A stretch of DNA of 64,000 nucleotides from Agathobacter sp. (lineage in GTDB: Bacteria > Bacillota > Clostridia > Lachnospirales > Lachnospiraceae), in contig JAFQRZ010000016.1 of NCBI GenBank assembly GCA_017409825.1, positions 62,001 through 126,000 of the forward strand. The letters run 5' to 3'. Positions 54,063-60,974 of the stretch are shown here, piece by piece. The first letter of the stretch is position 1; each line of letters opens with the position of its first letter. The notes beneath the pieces are model-generated. The model did no database searches. It was given only the letters and a program-made list of their open reading frames with translations, and was not told the DNA's origin. The position numbers and the translations under genes were made by a program.

Positions 54063-54097
54063 AAGACCGCTGCAAATATCAATTTGCGGCGGTCCTT
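54063..54097 (+). terminator. intrinsic terminator of MATE gene
   Basis: AAGACCGCTGCAAAT pairs with ATTTGCGGCGGTCCTT with a one-base bulge, followed by TTGTTTTA. The loop-closing GCAAATAT...ATTTGC recurs at 57386, 57905 and 60138. Confidence 0.85.
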
Positions 54098-54100
54098 GTT

Positions 54101-54262
54101 TTATTCATCTATTTCGGTATCACTTACCATTTCCGTATTTGGTTTTTCGGTATTATTTTCTGGTGCATAACGCACAAAACCATCAATAATTGTAAATAAT
54201 AACACACCTAATAAAAGTGCTCCAGTCGCAATCAATCTATTGCGATATTCCTTTGGCATCAT
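54101..54262 (-). CDS. 53-residue single-pass membrane protein
   Basis: The frame begins MMPKEYRNRLIATGALLLGV, has one helix (about 10-27), then an acidic Asn/Glu/Thr tail ending SDTEIDE. GAAGGAT lies before the first of two adjacent ATGs (54262 and 54259). Its stop is next to the MATE terminator. No family was recognised. Confidence 0.55.
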   Translation of the reverse strand: MMPKEYRNRLIATGALLLGVLLFTIIDGFVRYAPENNTEKPNTEMVSDTEIDE

Positions 54263-54357
54263 ATCCTTCTTTTCCTTTCAATTACTACACGAAGTTTCTA
54301 TAAATTACGTAATGATTATTATATCACACTTGCTAGTTTCTGTAAACATCCGCAGAA

Positions 54358-54675
54358 TTATTCCTCTGCTATCTTTTCTCCTGACAGCTCATAGATATCT
54401 TCAAATGCAATCTTGGTATTTACCACCTTAAGCACTCGCGCATCTGCATCCAATCGCGAAACCATTCCTTCCAGCTTGATATACTCATCTTTACAAAAAT
54501 AAACGACGGTGATGATATCATTTCTCTGAATCTGATGTAATTTAAAATCCAGCTCTGCTTTTTTCTCTTCTGATAATTCGATTTTCTCAACAACAATTTT
54601 CTCTTTCGCGCGCAGTGCTTCCTCGTAGCCTTTGACCGCTGCAAAAGGCACGAATTGTTTCGCTCTGTTATCCAT
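54358..54675 (-). CDS. YolD-like protein
   Basis: A 105-residue protein with the YolD opening (MDNRAKQFVPFAAVKGYEEA) and a small beta-barrel (DIITVVYFCKDEYIKLEGMV). YolD-like proteins are encoded next to UvrX/YqjW-type Y-family polymerases in Bacillus and are thought to form a UmuD-like partner. GGAGG lies 6 nt before the ATG at 54675, which overlaps the end of the polymerase gene by 8 nt. Confidence 0.88.
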   Translation of the reverse strand: MDNRAKQFVPFAAVKGYEEALRAKEKIVVEKIELSEEKKAELDFKLHQIQRNDIITVVYFCKDEYIKLEGMVSRLDADARVLKVVNTKIAFEDIYELSGEKIAEE

Positions 54676-55981
54676 TGGAACCTCCATTTACATATACCGT
54701 CTTTTCCACAACTGTACCACCGGATTTGTGTCCGCCAGTTTGCTGGTTTCGTTCCATCGTGGTAGCCCCCTCTTCCAAATTCATACCCTTTAGAATCGCA
54801 TTCTTACCAAATTTCTTCTTAATATCAATCATAGCACGCTGCATTTTTCGTTCCCTCTCCAGCTCTGCCGGATCAATAAACAAATCATACTGCTGATATG
54901 CCTCATCAATAACATTGTTAAACGAAAGGTTCACGCGGCGAATCCCCATATTTTTCGGAATGATACGCTCATATAACTGCTCCACATAAGGTATCATCGT
55001 CTTCGCAGAGCTGGTCGTAATCGGAAGTGTCGTGGTTCCTCGTGCCATCGGAAGCTCCAACCGATTTTCAAACCCAATTTGCAAAGAAATCGAATCCGTT
55101 ACCAAGCCCTTGTCCACCAAATCCAGACAAAGCAAATCCGTCATCTCTTTTACAATTAAACACCCTTCCTCATGCGTACTTTCACATCCAAGCACCTGTC
55201 CACTCGTAAGACTATTGTGTTTCGGTTTGTATGCCTTAATCTCTGCTATCGTCGTAGGTTCCTTGCCCCATGCATGGTCAATAAGGAGCTCTGCATCCAC
55301 GCCAATCAAGCTGTATAAAACCGCTTCCTTCGCCATCGCAATATCTTTCATCGTATAAATGCCATGCCGTTCCAATCGCTTCGCAATCCCTGCTCCCACG
55401 CGCCAAAAATCCGTAATCGGCTTGTGGTTCCACAAGGTCTTTTTATATAATTCTTCATTTAAGAACGCAGTATTCCCCTTGATATGCTTGGCAGAAATGT
55501 CCAAAGCCACCTTCGCCAGGTACATATTCGTACCAATCCCACACGTGGCAGTAATCCCTGTACTTTTCAGCACATCCTCCATAATAAGTGCGGCAAGCTC
55601 TGCTGCACTCATCTGATACATGCCGAGGTAATCCGTCACATCCATAAATACCTCATCGATGGAATAGACATGAATATCCTCTTTCGCAATATATTTTAAA
55701 TAAATGGCATAAATATCCGCCGACACATCAATATATCTCTGCATACGCGGTGGTGCCATGATGTATTCTAAATTCTCTGGGATTTCAAAAACACGACAGC
55801 GGTTTTTAATTCCCAGCTTTTTCATAGCAGGAGAAATCGCTAGACATATCGTTTTCTGTGTACGTTCCGGATCTGCCACCACAAGCTTCGTCGTCAGTGG
55901 GTCCAAATTGCGATCTGCACATTCTACGGATGCATAAAAGGATTTTAAATCAATACAGATATACATGCGTTCTTTTTCCAT
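54668..55981 (-). CDS. Y-family DNA polymerase (UvrX/UmuC-like)
   Basis: A 437-residue translesion polymerase. The catalytic acids are in CIDLKSFYASVECADRNLDP and VYSIDEVFMDVTDY, with the HhH/thumb region and a little finger domain after. The C-terminus (SGGTVVEKTVYVNGGSNG) is basic and Gly-rich. It belongs to the group paired with YolD. The start at 55981 has AAAGGAGG 8-10 nt upstream. It is divergent from dinB, and a perfect LexA box lies in its promoter spacer, so it is almost certainly SOS-induced. Confidence 0.92.
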   Translation of the reverse strand: MEKERMYICIDLKSFYASVECADRNLDPLTTKLVVADPERTQKTICLAISPAMKKLGIKNRCRVFEIPENLEYIMAPPRMQRYIDVSADIYAIYLKYIAKEDIHVYSIDEVFMDVTDYLGMYQMSAAELAALIMEDVLKSTGITATCGIGTNMYLAKVALDISAKHIKGNTAFLNEELYKKTLWNHKPITDFWRVGAGIAKRLERHGIYTMKDIAMAKEAVLYSLIGVDAELLIDHAWGKEPTTIAEIKAYKPKHNSLTSGQVLGCESTHEEGCLIVKEMTDLLCLDLVDKGLVTDSISLQIGFENRLELPMARGTTTLPITTSSAKTMIPYVEQLYERIIPKNMGIRRVNLSFNNVIDEAYQQYDLFIDPAELERERKMQRAMIDIKKKFGKNAILKGMNLEEGATTMERNQQTGGHKSGGTVVEKTVYVNGGSNG

Positions 55982-55995
55982 TTTACACATCCTCC

Positions 55996-56024
55996 TTTAC
56001 AATTATCTACAGATTTGATATACT
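55996..56024 (+). promoter_or_regulatory. dinB promoter
   Basis: TTTACA (55996-56001) and TATACT (56019-56024) have a 17-nt spacer. The LexA box follows the -10 and would block transcription. Confidence 0.7.
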
Positions 56025-56025
56025 T

Positions 56026-56054
56026 ATTATATATTATCGAACAGACGTTCGCAA
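56026..56054 (-). promoter_or_regulatory. promoter of UvrX-like polymerase gene
   Basis: On the minus strand TTGCGA (56049-56054) and TATAAT (56026-56031) are 17 nt apart. The LexA box lies within the spacer. Confidence 0.65.
56038..56051. promoter_or_regulatory. LexA (DinR) box between two Y-family polymerase genes
   Basis: CGAACAGACGTTCG is a perfect CGAAC-N4-GTTCG site as known for Gram-positive LexA. It is placed so that one repressor dimer covers both divergent promoters. Confidence 0.92.
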
Positions 56055-56064
56055 GAGGTTATTT

Positions 56065-57339
56065 ATGGAACGAGTCATTTTTCACATTGATGTAAATAGT
56101 GCTTTCCTTTCCTGGGAAGCGACATATCGTATGCGTGAATTAGGGGAAACAGAAGATTTGCGTCTGCTTCCATGCGTAGTTGGCGGCTCCGAGGAATCCC
56201 GTCACGGCATTGTATTGGCCAAATCCGAATCTGCCAAGAAATACGGCGTTACCACTGGCGAGCCCCTTGTCGATGCTCGTCGCAAATGTCCTGGGCTTCG
56301 TACCGTTCCTGCGAACTTTCCTATCTATGTTAAATATTCCAATGCCATGATGAAAATATTAGAGGATTACTCCCCGGATATCGAACAATATTCCATTGAC
56401 GAATCCTTCATTGATATGACAGGCACTCAGAATTTATTTGGCCCACCGCTCGAAATCGCACACAAGATTAAAGACCGCATCTACGAAGAGCTGGGGTTTA
56501 CCGTAAATGTCGGTATTTCTACCAACAAATTACTGGCCAAGATGGCTTCTGACTTTAAAAAACCGAACCTCGTACATACGCTTTTCCCAGAAGAGGTTCC
56601 TACCAAAATGTGGCCGCTTCCCGTTTCAGAGCTATTTTTCGTCGGCCGTCAGACCACCAAGCGCCTACACGCACTTGGCATCTTCACGATTGGCGATTTA
56701 GCCCAAACAGATAAGAAGGTTATCGTCGATAACCTAAAAGGTCATGGAGAAGTTATCTGGGAATTTGCCAATGGAATCGGTGACAGCATGGATGATGTTG
56801 CAAACAAGAATCGCAAGCCTGCCAACAAAGGCTATAGCAACGAAACCACCATCGCGTTTGATGTTACCGATGCCGCACTTGCCAAGGAAATCCTGCTCTC
56901 GCTTACGGAAACTGTGGCTACCCGTGTGCGCGCAGACAAGTCCTATATCTCGGTTGTCTCGGTATATTTCGTGGATAATGAATTCCACCACACCTCACGA
57001 CAAATGACCTTGGATTCTGCGACCAATGTAACGAACGAAATCTATCATCACGTCTGCACCCTTTTCGACCAGCTTTGGAATGGCAGACCAATTCGCCTTT
57101 TAGGCGTCCAAACAAGCAAAGCCACTTCGGAAAGCAACCGCCAGTTTTCACTATTTGAAAAACAAAATGTAGAGAAACTATCGAAACTAGATGCTGCCAT
57201 AGACCAGATTCGCAACAAATACGGTGAAGACTCTGTGATGCGTGCATCCTTTGTCAAAACCGAAGAACATAAAGAAGGCCCCCGTCATATGACTGGAGGC
57301 CTAAATAAAGCAAAACGCGATTCCGCTCTTTTACAGTGA
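56065..57339 (+). CDS. dinB: DNA polymerase IV
   Basis: A 424-residue Y-family polymerase. FHIDVNSAFLSWEATYRM and YSIDESFIDMTG hold the catalytic acids; VNVGISTNKLLAKMASDF and the HhH (LHALGIFTIGDLAQTDKKVI) follow, and QFSLFEKQN is a clamp-binding-like motif near the C-terminus. It copies past damaged bases at low fidelity. The frame is open upstream to 55858, but the ATG at 56065 with AGAGG 6-8 nt before it and the family N-terminus marks the start. Its stop codon lies inside the left end of the giant inverted repeat. Confidence 0.94.
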   Translation: MERVIFHIDVNSAFLSWEATYRMRELGETEDLRLLPCVVGGSEESRHGIVLAKSESAKKYGVTTGEPLVDARRKCPGLRTVPANFPIYVKYSNAMMKILEDYSPDIEQYSIDESFIDMTGTQNLFGPPLEIAHKIKDRIYEELGFTVNVGISTNKLLAKMASDFKKPNLVHTLFPEEVPTKMWPLPVSELFFVGRQTTKRLHALGIFTIGDLAQTDKKVIVDNLKGHGEVIWEFANGIGDSMDDVANKNRKPANKGYSNETTIAFDVTDAALAKEILLSLTETVATRVRADKSYISVVSVYFVDNEFHHTSRQMTLDSATNVTNEIYHHVCTLFDQLWNGRPIRLLGVQTSKATSESNRQFSLFEKQNVEKLSKLDAAIDQIRNKYGEDSVMRASFVKTEEHKEGPRHMTGGLNKAKRDSALLQ

Positions 57340-57978
57340 TGATTTAGTGAAGAATTGCTCTTTTCCACAATATAAGAAAAGGGGCTGTTGCAAATATTTA
57401 TTTGTCGACCCCTTATTTTTATATTTCGATATATATATGTCTCTATTTTACAGATGCACTTCCTCTCAGTTAAGAAAAACGCTAATTTCTAAGAAACACA
57501 CTTCCTGCTTCTATGATTTATTCTGTCTGTCAAAAGTTTTACACTCTGCACCACTTTGTGCGTGTGCAAAAGGACACCCTTGCGAGGATTTCGTCGTTTC
57601 TCTTATGTGGGCAGGATTATAAAATGTCATGAGCCATGCAAACTGTTCGACGCACCGTTCTTGTGCGGAGTTTTTGCATGGCTCATGTAATATCACCTTT
57701 ATAAGACTGCCCACATTAGAGAAACAGAAATTTGAGAACGGTGTCTGTTGCACATCGTACAAAGTGGTGCAGAGTGTAAAAGCTATGACAGACACAAAAC
57801 TTAAGCAGGAAGTGTGTTTTAAGAAATTTAAGCGTTTTCCTTAAAGGTTCGAAAATGCATCTGTAAAATAGAGACATATATATTTCAAGACATGAAGAAA
57901 GGGCGTCGACAAATAAATATTTGCAACAGCCCCTTTTCGTAGTATATAGAAAAACTCAATTCTTCACTAGATCATCAC
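57336..57978. repeat. giant imperfect inverted repeat (about 640 bp hairpin)
   Basis: The two halves are reverse complements around a centre near 57657. Exact blocks include 57345-57357 with 57957-57969 (13 nt), 57376-57409 with 57905-57938 (34 nt), 57431-57458 with 57856-57883 (28 nt), 57537-57559 with 57759-57781 (23 nt) and 57628-57642 with 57673-57687 (15 nt). The tip is CGCAC-cgttctt-GTGCG. The ends run into the stop codon of dinB and the last codons of the MraY-like gene. No conserved coding frame was found inside. A single transcript of either strand would fold into one rod-like hairpin. Confidence 0.92.
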
Positions 57979-58929
57979 CGCATAAATCGCAGCTACCGAT
58001 ACGATAATCTGAATAATCGCAAAGCGGAATACCACCTGTGCATTGGACCAATCTTTATTCTTACGAACATGGTCGTGAAGAGGTGTTCTGGTATTCTTTA
58101 AGATATGTATCTTAAGGAATCGTAATAATGCCACTTTCACGAGTCCCAAACCACCATCTAAGATAAATACGATGGCAAAGAGCAGGTACATCAAAGGACT
58201 ACCTGATTTTAATGCTACGATAGCAAGGAAAATACCCATTGCGCGGGAACCTGCATCACCCATCAAAAGCTTGCTTGGTGTTGCATTGTACCAAAGGTAT
58301 CCCAAAAGTGATACTGCAAATAATAAAATCAAGAAGTTAAAGTCATCTTCCACGCCCATAATTGTATTCAGTGCGAAGAAAGATACCATACTGATAATCG
58401 CAAGTGTTCCCGACAAACCATCAACACCATCCGTACAGTTGGTTACGTTGATTGCAGCCCAAACCAGAATAACGGTAAGAATTGCAAACAGTACTGGTGG
58501 AATCGTAACAGTAATTCCCAATAAAGCGATTACGATTGTAGAAGTGTTATAATGAAGATATACCAGTGCAACTACAACTGCTACTGCTAAATCCAAAAAT
58601 CCTTTTAAATATTCACCCCATGGCTTTTCTGCCGCATCATCGAAATATCCAGTCAGCATTTCCACAATAATAAGCACCAGATAAATTGCGATTTCCATGT
58701 TCATCTGCGCAAACAAAACTGCTGCGATAGCAAACGTAAATACAAAGATAAGACCCGCACCTCTTGGTTTTCCTGCAGAAAGCTTTCCATCGTGTGCAAA
58801 ATCACGCCCCATATCCCTTGGCAGGAACTTTTCAAATTTGGCAATCGCAACACAAGTCAATGCAAAAGCAAACAATATACCAATAAATGCTACCACTGAA
58901 AAATCAATTCCATTGATTAAGTTAATCAT
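57967..58929 (-). CDS. MraY-like phospho-sugar transferase
   Basis: A 320-residue protein with about ten membrane helices. Catalytic loops of the MraY/WecA family are present: GYFDDAAEKPWGEYLKGFLD, NCTDGVDGLSGTLAI and LLMGDAGSRAMG. MraY makes lipid I for peptidoglycan; WecA/TagO relatives start teichoic or other polymers. The sequence NCTDGVDGL favours MraY, but it lies outside the usual cell-division cluster, so a second copy with another substrate is possible. Its last four codons lie within the giant inverted repeat. Confidence 0.85.
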   Translation of the reverse strand: MINLINGIDFSVVAFIGILFAFALTCVAIAKFEKFLPRDMGRDFAHDGKLSAGKPRGAGLIFVFTFAIAAVLFAQMNMEIAIYLVLIIVEMLTGYFDDAAEKPWGEYLKGFLDLAVAVVVALVYLHYNTSTIVIALLGITVTIPPVLFAILTVILVWAAINVTNCTDGVDGLSGTLAIISMVSFFALNTIMGVEDDFNFLILLFAVSLLGYLWYNATPSKLLMGDAGSRAMGIFLAIVALKSGSPLMYLLFAIVFILDGGLGLVKVALLRFLKIHILKNTRTPLHDHVRKNKDWSNAQVVFRFAIIQIIVSVAAIYAVMI

Positions 58930-59065
58930 ATTTTGTTCTCCTTTATGTATACTACCTTTATTATAGTTATCCCAAGAAAAAAAGTAAAGTTATACTTGCT
59001 TTTTTCCTATTTTGTGGTAATATCATATTAACGCTTTAACGCACGAAAGTGAGGTATGTAAAATC

Positions 59066-60037
59066 ATGGCGCAAAAAGGTAATTTAATGACCGCCCGTCC
59101 AGACATTCGCGTACTGGATGCCACCCTTCGCGATGGAGGTTTGGTAAATAATTTTTATTTTTCAGATGAATTCGTTAGTGCTCTTTACCGTGCAAACGTA
59201 AAGGCCGGCGTTGACTATATGGAATTTGGATATAAGGCTTCTAAGGAGCTTTTCGATGCAAACAAATTTGGCAAATGGAAATTCTGTGACGAAGCAGATA
59301 TCCGTGCCATCGTAGGTGACAACAAATCCGATATGAAAATTGCTGTTATGGCGGATGTCGGACGTTGCGACTATAAAAATGATATTCTTCCTAAGTCAGA
59401 AAGTGTCATTGATATGATTCGTGTTGCGACTTATGTGCACCAAATGCCTGCCGCTATCGATATGATTGAAGACTGCAAGGCCAAAGGCTACGAAGTAGTC
59501 TGCAACATTATGGCGATTTCCAATGCCAAAGAAGCGGATTTGGAACAGGCACTTGAAATGGTGGCCAGCAGTAGTGCTGACGGTATCTACATCGTCGATA
59601 GCTACGGCTCGCTCTATCCAGAACAGATTCGTGACATCGCTGACAAATACACCGAAATCGCGGAAAAACATGGAAAATATGTCGGTATGCACGCTCACAA
59701 CAACCAGCAGCTTGCCTTCGCAAACACAATCGAGGCGACAGCTCGTGGTGTCAGCTACTTGGATGCTACCATGATGTCCATTGGACGTGGTGCTGGTAAC
59801 TGTGCAATGGAACTGCTCATCAGTTTCCTGAAAAATCCGAAATATAACATTTTCCCTGTGATGAAATTCATCGAGGAATATATGATTCCACTCAAGGAAT
59901 CTGGCCTTGTATGGGGCTATGACATCCCATACCTGTTAACCGGAAGATTGAATCAGCATCCTTCTTCTGCCATTGATTACATGAAAGAAGAACGTACTGA
60001 TTACACAAACTTCTATACCGATTTATTAGATAAGTAA
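59066..60037 (+). CDS. HMGL-like aldolase catalytic-domain protein
   Basis: A 323-residue TIM-barrel protein of the DRE-TIM (HMG-CoA lyase/isopropylmalate synthase) superfamily. The metal-binding LDATLRDGG is at residues 17-25 and GMHAHNNQQLAFANTIEA gives the HxH ligands. The nearest functional group appears to be 4-hydroxy-2-oxovalerate aldolase-like, without the partner dehydrogenase. The ATG at 59066 has GTGAGG 12 nt upstream, a loose spacing; the ATG at 59087 (AAAGG, 7 nt) is an alternative. It stands alone with a terminator; its substrate is unknown. Confidence 0.82.
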   Translation: MAQKGNLMTARPDIRVLDATLRDGGLVNNFYFSDEFVSALYRANVKAGVDYMEFGYKASKELFDANKFGKWKFCDEADIRAIVGDNKSDMKIAVMADVGRCDYKNDILPKSESVIDMIRVATYVHQMPAAIDMIEDCKAKGYEVVCNIMAISNAKEADLEQALEMVASSSADGIYIVDSYGSLYPEQIRDIADKYTEIAEKHGKYVGMHAHNNQQLAFANTIEATARGVSYLDATMMSIGRGAGNCAMELLISFLKNPKYNIFPVMKFIEEYMIPLKESGLVWGYDIPYLLTGRLNQHPSSAIDYMKEERTDYTNFYTDLLDK

Positions 60038-60075
60038 AAGTAAACAACTTTTCATTTATATGTACTCCTTTATAC

Positions 60076-60114
60076 AAGAAAAGCTGGTGGGCGTTATGCC
60101 TATCAGCTTTTCTT
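60076..60114 (+). terminator. intrinsic terminator of aldolase gene
   Basis: AAGAAAAGCTG and CAGCTTTTCTT pair as an 11-bp stem with further inner pairing (GGC/GCC). Further T residues follow. Confidence 0.75.
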
Positions 60115-60126
60115 CATTATATAATT

Positions 60127-60167
60127 ACGAGGGTGGTCGCAAATATCTATTTGCCGACCACCCTCGT
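60127..60167 (-). terminator. intrinsic terminator of nrdG
   Basis: ACGAGGGTGGTC and GACCACCCTCGT pair over 12 bp, closed at the top by GCAAATA/TTTGC. The sequence resembles the sub-hairpins in the giant inverted repeat. The U-tract is weak (TAATTAT). Confidence 0.75.
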
Positions 60168-60179
60168 GATTTCCATATT

Positions 60180-60701
60180 CTAATCCATATACAAGACTAC
60201 TTCACCGGTCTTTCGTGTCTCTTTCATATCCATCACTCTCTGGTTACGGCTTCCACGGAATTTCAAAGTCAAATCCTTCTGCTCTGCGATAAATGGTCCA
60301 TCCACCAAAACATCCAGCATGGAAAGAAGTTCATCTGTCGCTTCACAATACTTCCTGCCACCTGGAATTAAATCTTGGTCATAAATATATCCTGTAAATG
60401 CCCAGATATCCTTGTTGGGATACTGCGCTTTTACTTTTCGTACAAACTTCACCAGCTCCACCTGATTTTCGGGTTCAAATGGCTCTCCTCCAAGAAGTGT
60501 CAGCCCCTGCACATAAGCTGGCGCAAGAGAATCTAAAATCTCCTGCTGCACCTTTTCATCAAAAGCTTCTCCATAATTAAAATCCCAGGTATGTGGCTGA
60601 AAGCAATCCTTACAATGATTGCGGCAGCCAGATACAAACAAAACTGTTCTGCATCCTAGTCCATTCGCAATATCCGTATATTTTATTCCTGCGTAATTCA
60701 T
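60180..60701 (-). CDS. nrdG: anaerobic ribonucleotide reductase activase
   Basis: A 173-residue radical-SAM protein with the CxxxCxxC cluster motif CRNHCKDC (Cys26, 30, 33) and the SAM-binding GGEPF. NrdG makes the glycyl radical on NrdD. The length and motifs are standard for the family. It is downstream of nrdD on the same strand, separated by 273 nt that hold a structured element (60803-60954). Confidence 0.95.
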   Translation of the reverse strand: MNYAGIKYTDIANGLGCRTVLFVSGCRNHCKDCFQPHTWDFNYGEAFDEKVQQEILDSLAPAYVQGLTLLGGEPFEPENQVELVKFVRKVKAQYPNKDIWAFTGYIYDQDLIPGGRKYCEATDELLSMLDVLVDGPFIAEQKDLTLKFRGSRNQRVMDMKETRKTGEVVLYMD

Positions 60702-60802
60702 ATTATCTTCCTCATTTCATCCATTTTAGGTATCTCATAATATATAGACGTTATATAAAATTACAGAAAGTATTTTTCTCTGTAGTTTATTTCACAGAGT
60801 AA

Positions 60803-60954
60803 GAGACGGGCTATATTATATATTAGATGAACACTGTTAGCGGCCGTCGTTACTTAATGAGCGGCGATGCAAATCGTCGCGAATTTAGTAACGCAACGAG
60901 TCCGCTTTCAAGCGCAAGTCGTGTGTGAAGCTAATATATAATATAGCCCGTCTC
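60803..60954. repeat. 152-bp structured element with perfect 24-bp arms
   Basis: 60803-60826 and 60931-60954 are exact reverse complements. The 104 nt between them fold further: AGCGG with CCGCT, CGTTACT with AGTAACG, and CGGCGAT-gcaa-ATCGTCG at the tip. The inner G-T pair is a wobble only if the plus strand is the RNA; the minus strand would have A-C. No ORF is present. It lies between nrdD and nrdG and is G+C-richer in its centre than the flanks. Confidence 0.88.
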
Positions 60955-60974
60955 GTAGTATTTAGAAATACAAA

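Noticed and set aside
55858-56064. N-terminal extension of dinB to 55858
   Set aside because: It would run through the divergent promoter region and LexA box; the family N-terminus begins at 56065.
57347-57622. A 91-codon plus-strand frame and a 94-codon minus-strand frame (57511-57795) within the giant inverted repeat
   Set aside because: Neither has a ribosome site or protein-like composition; both follow from the lack of stops in an inverted repeat.
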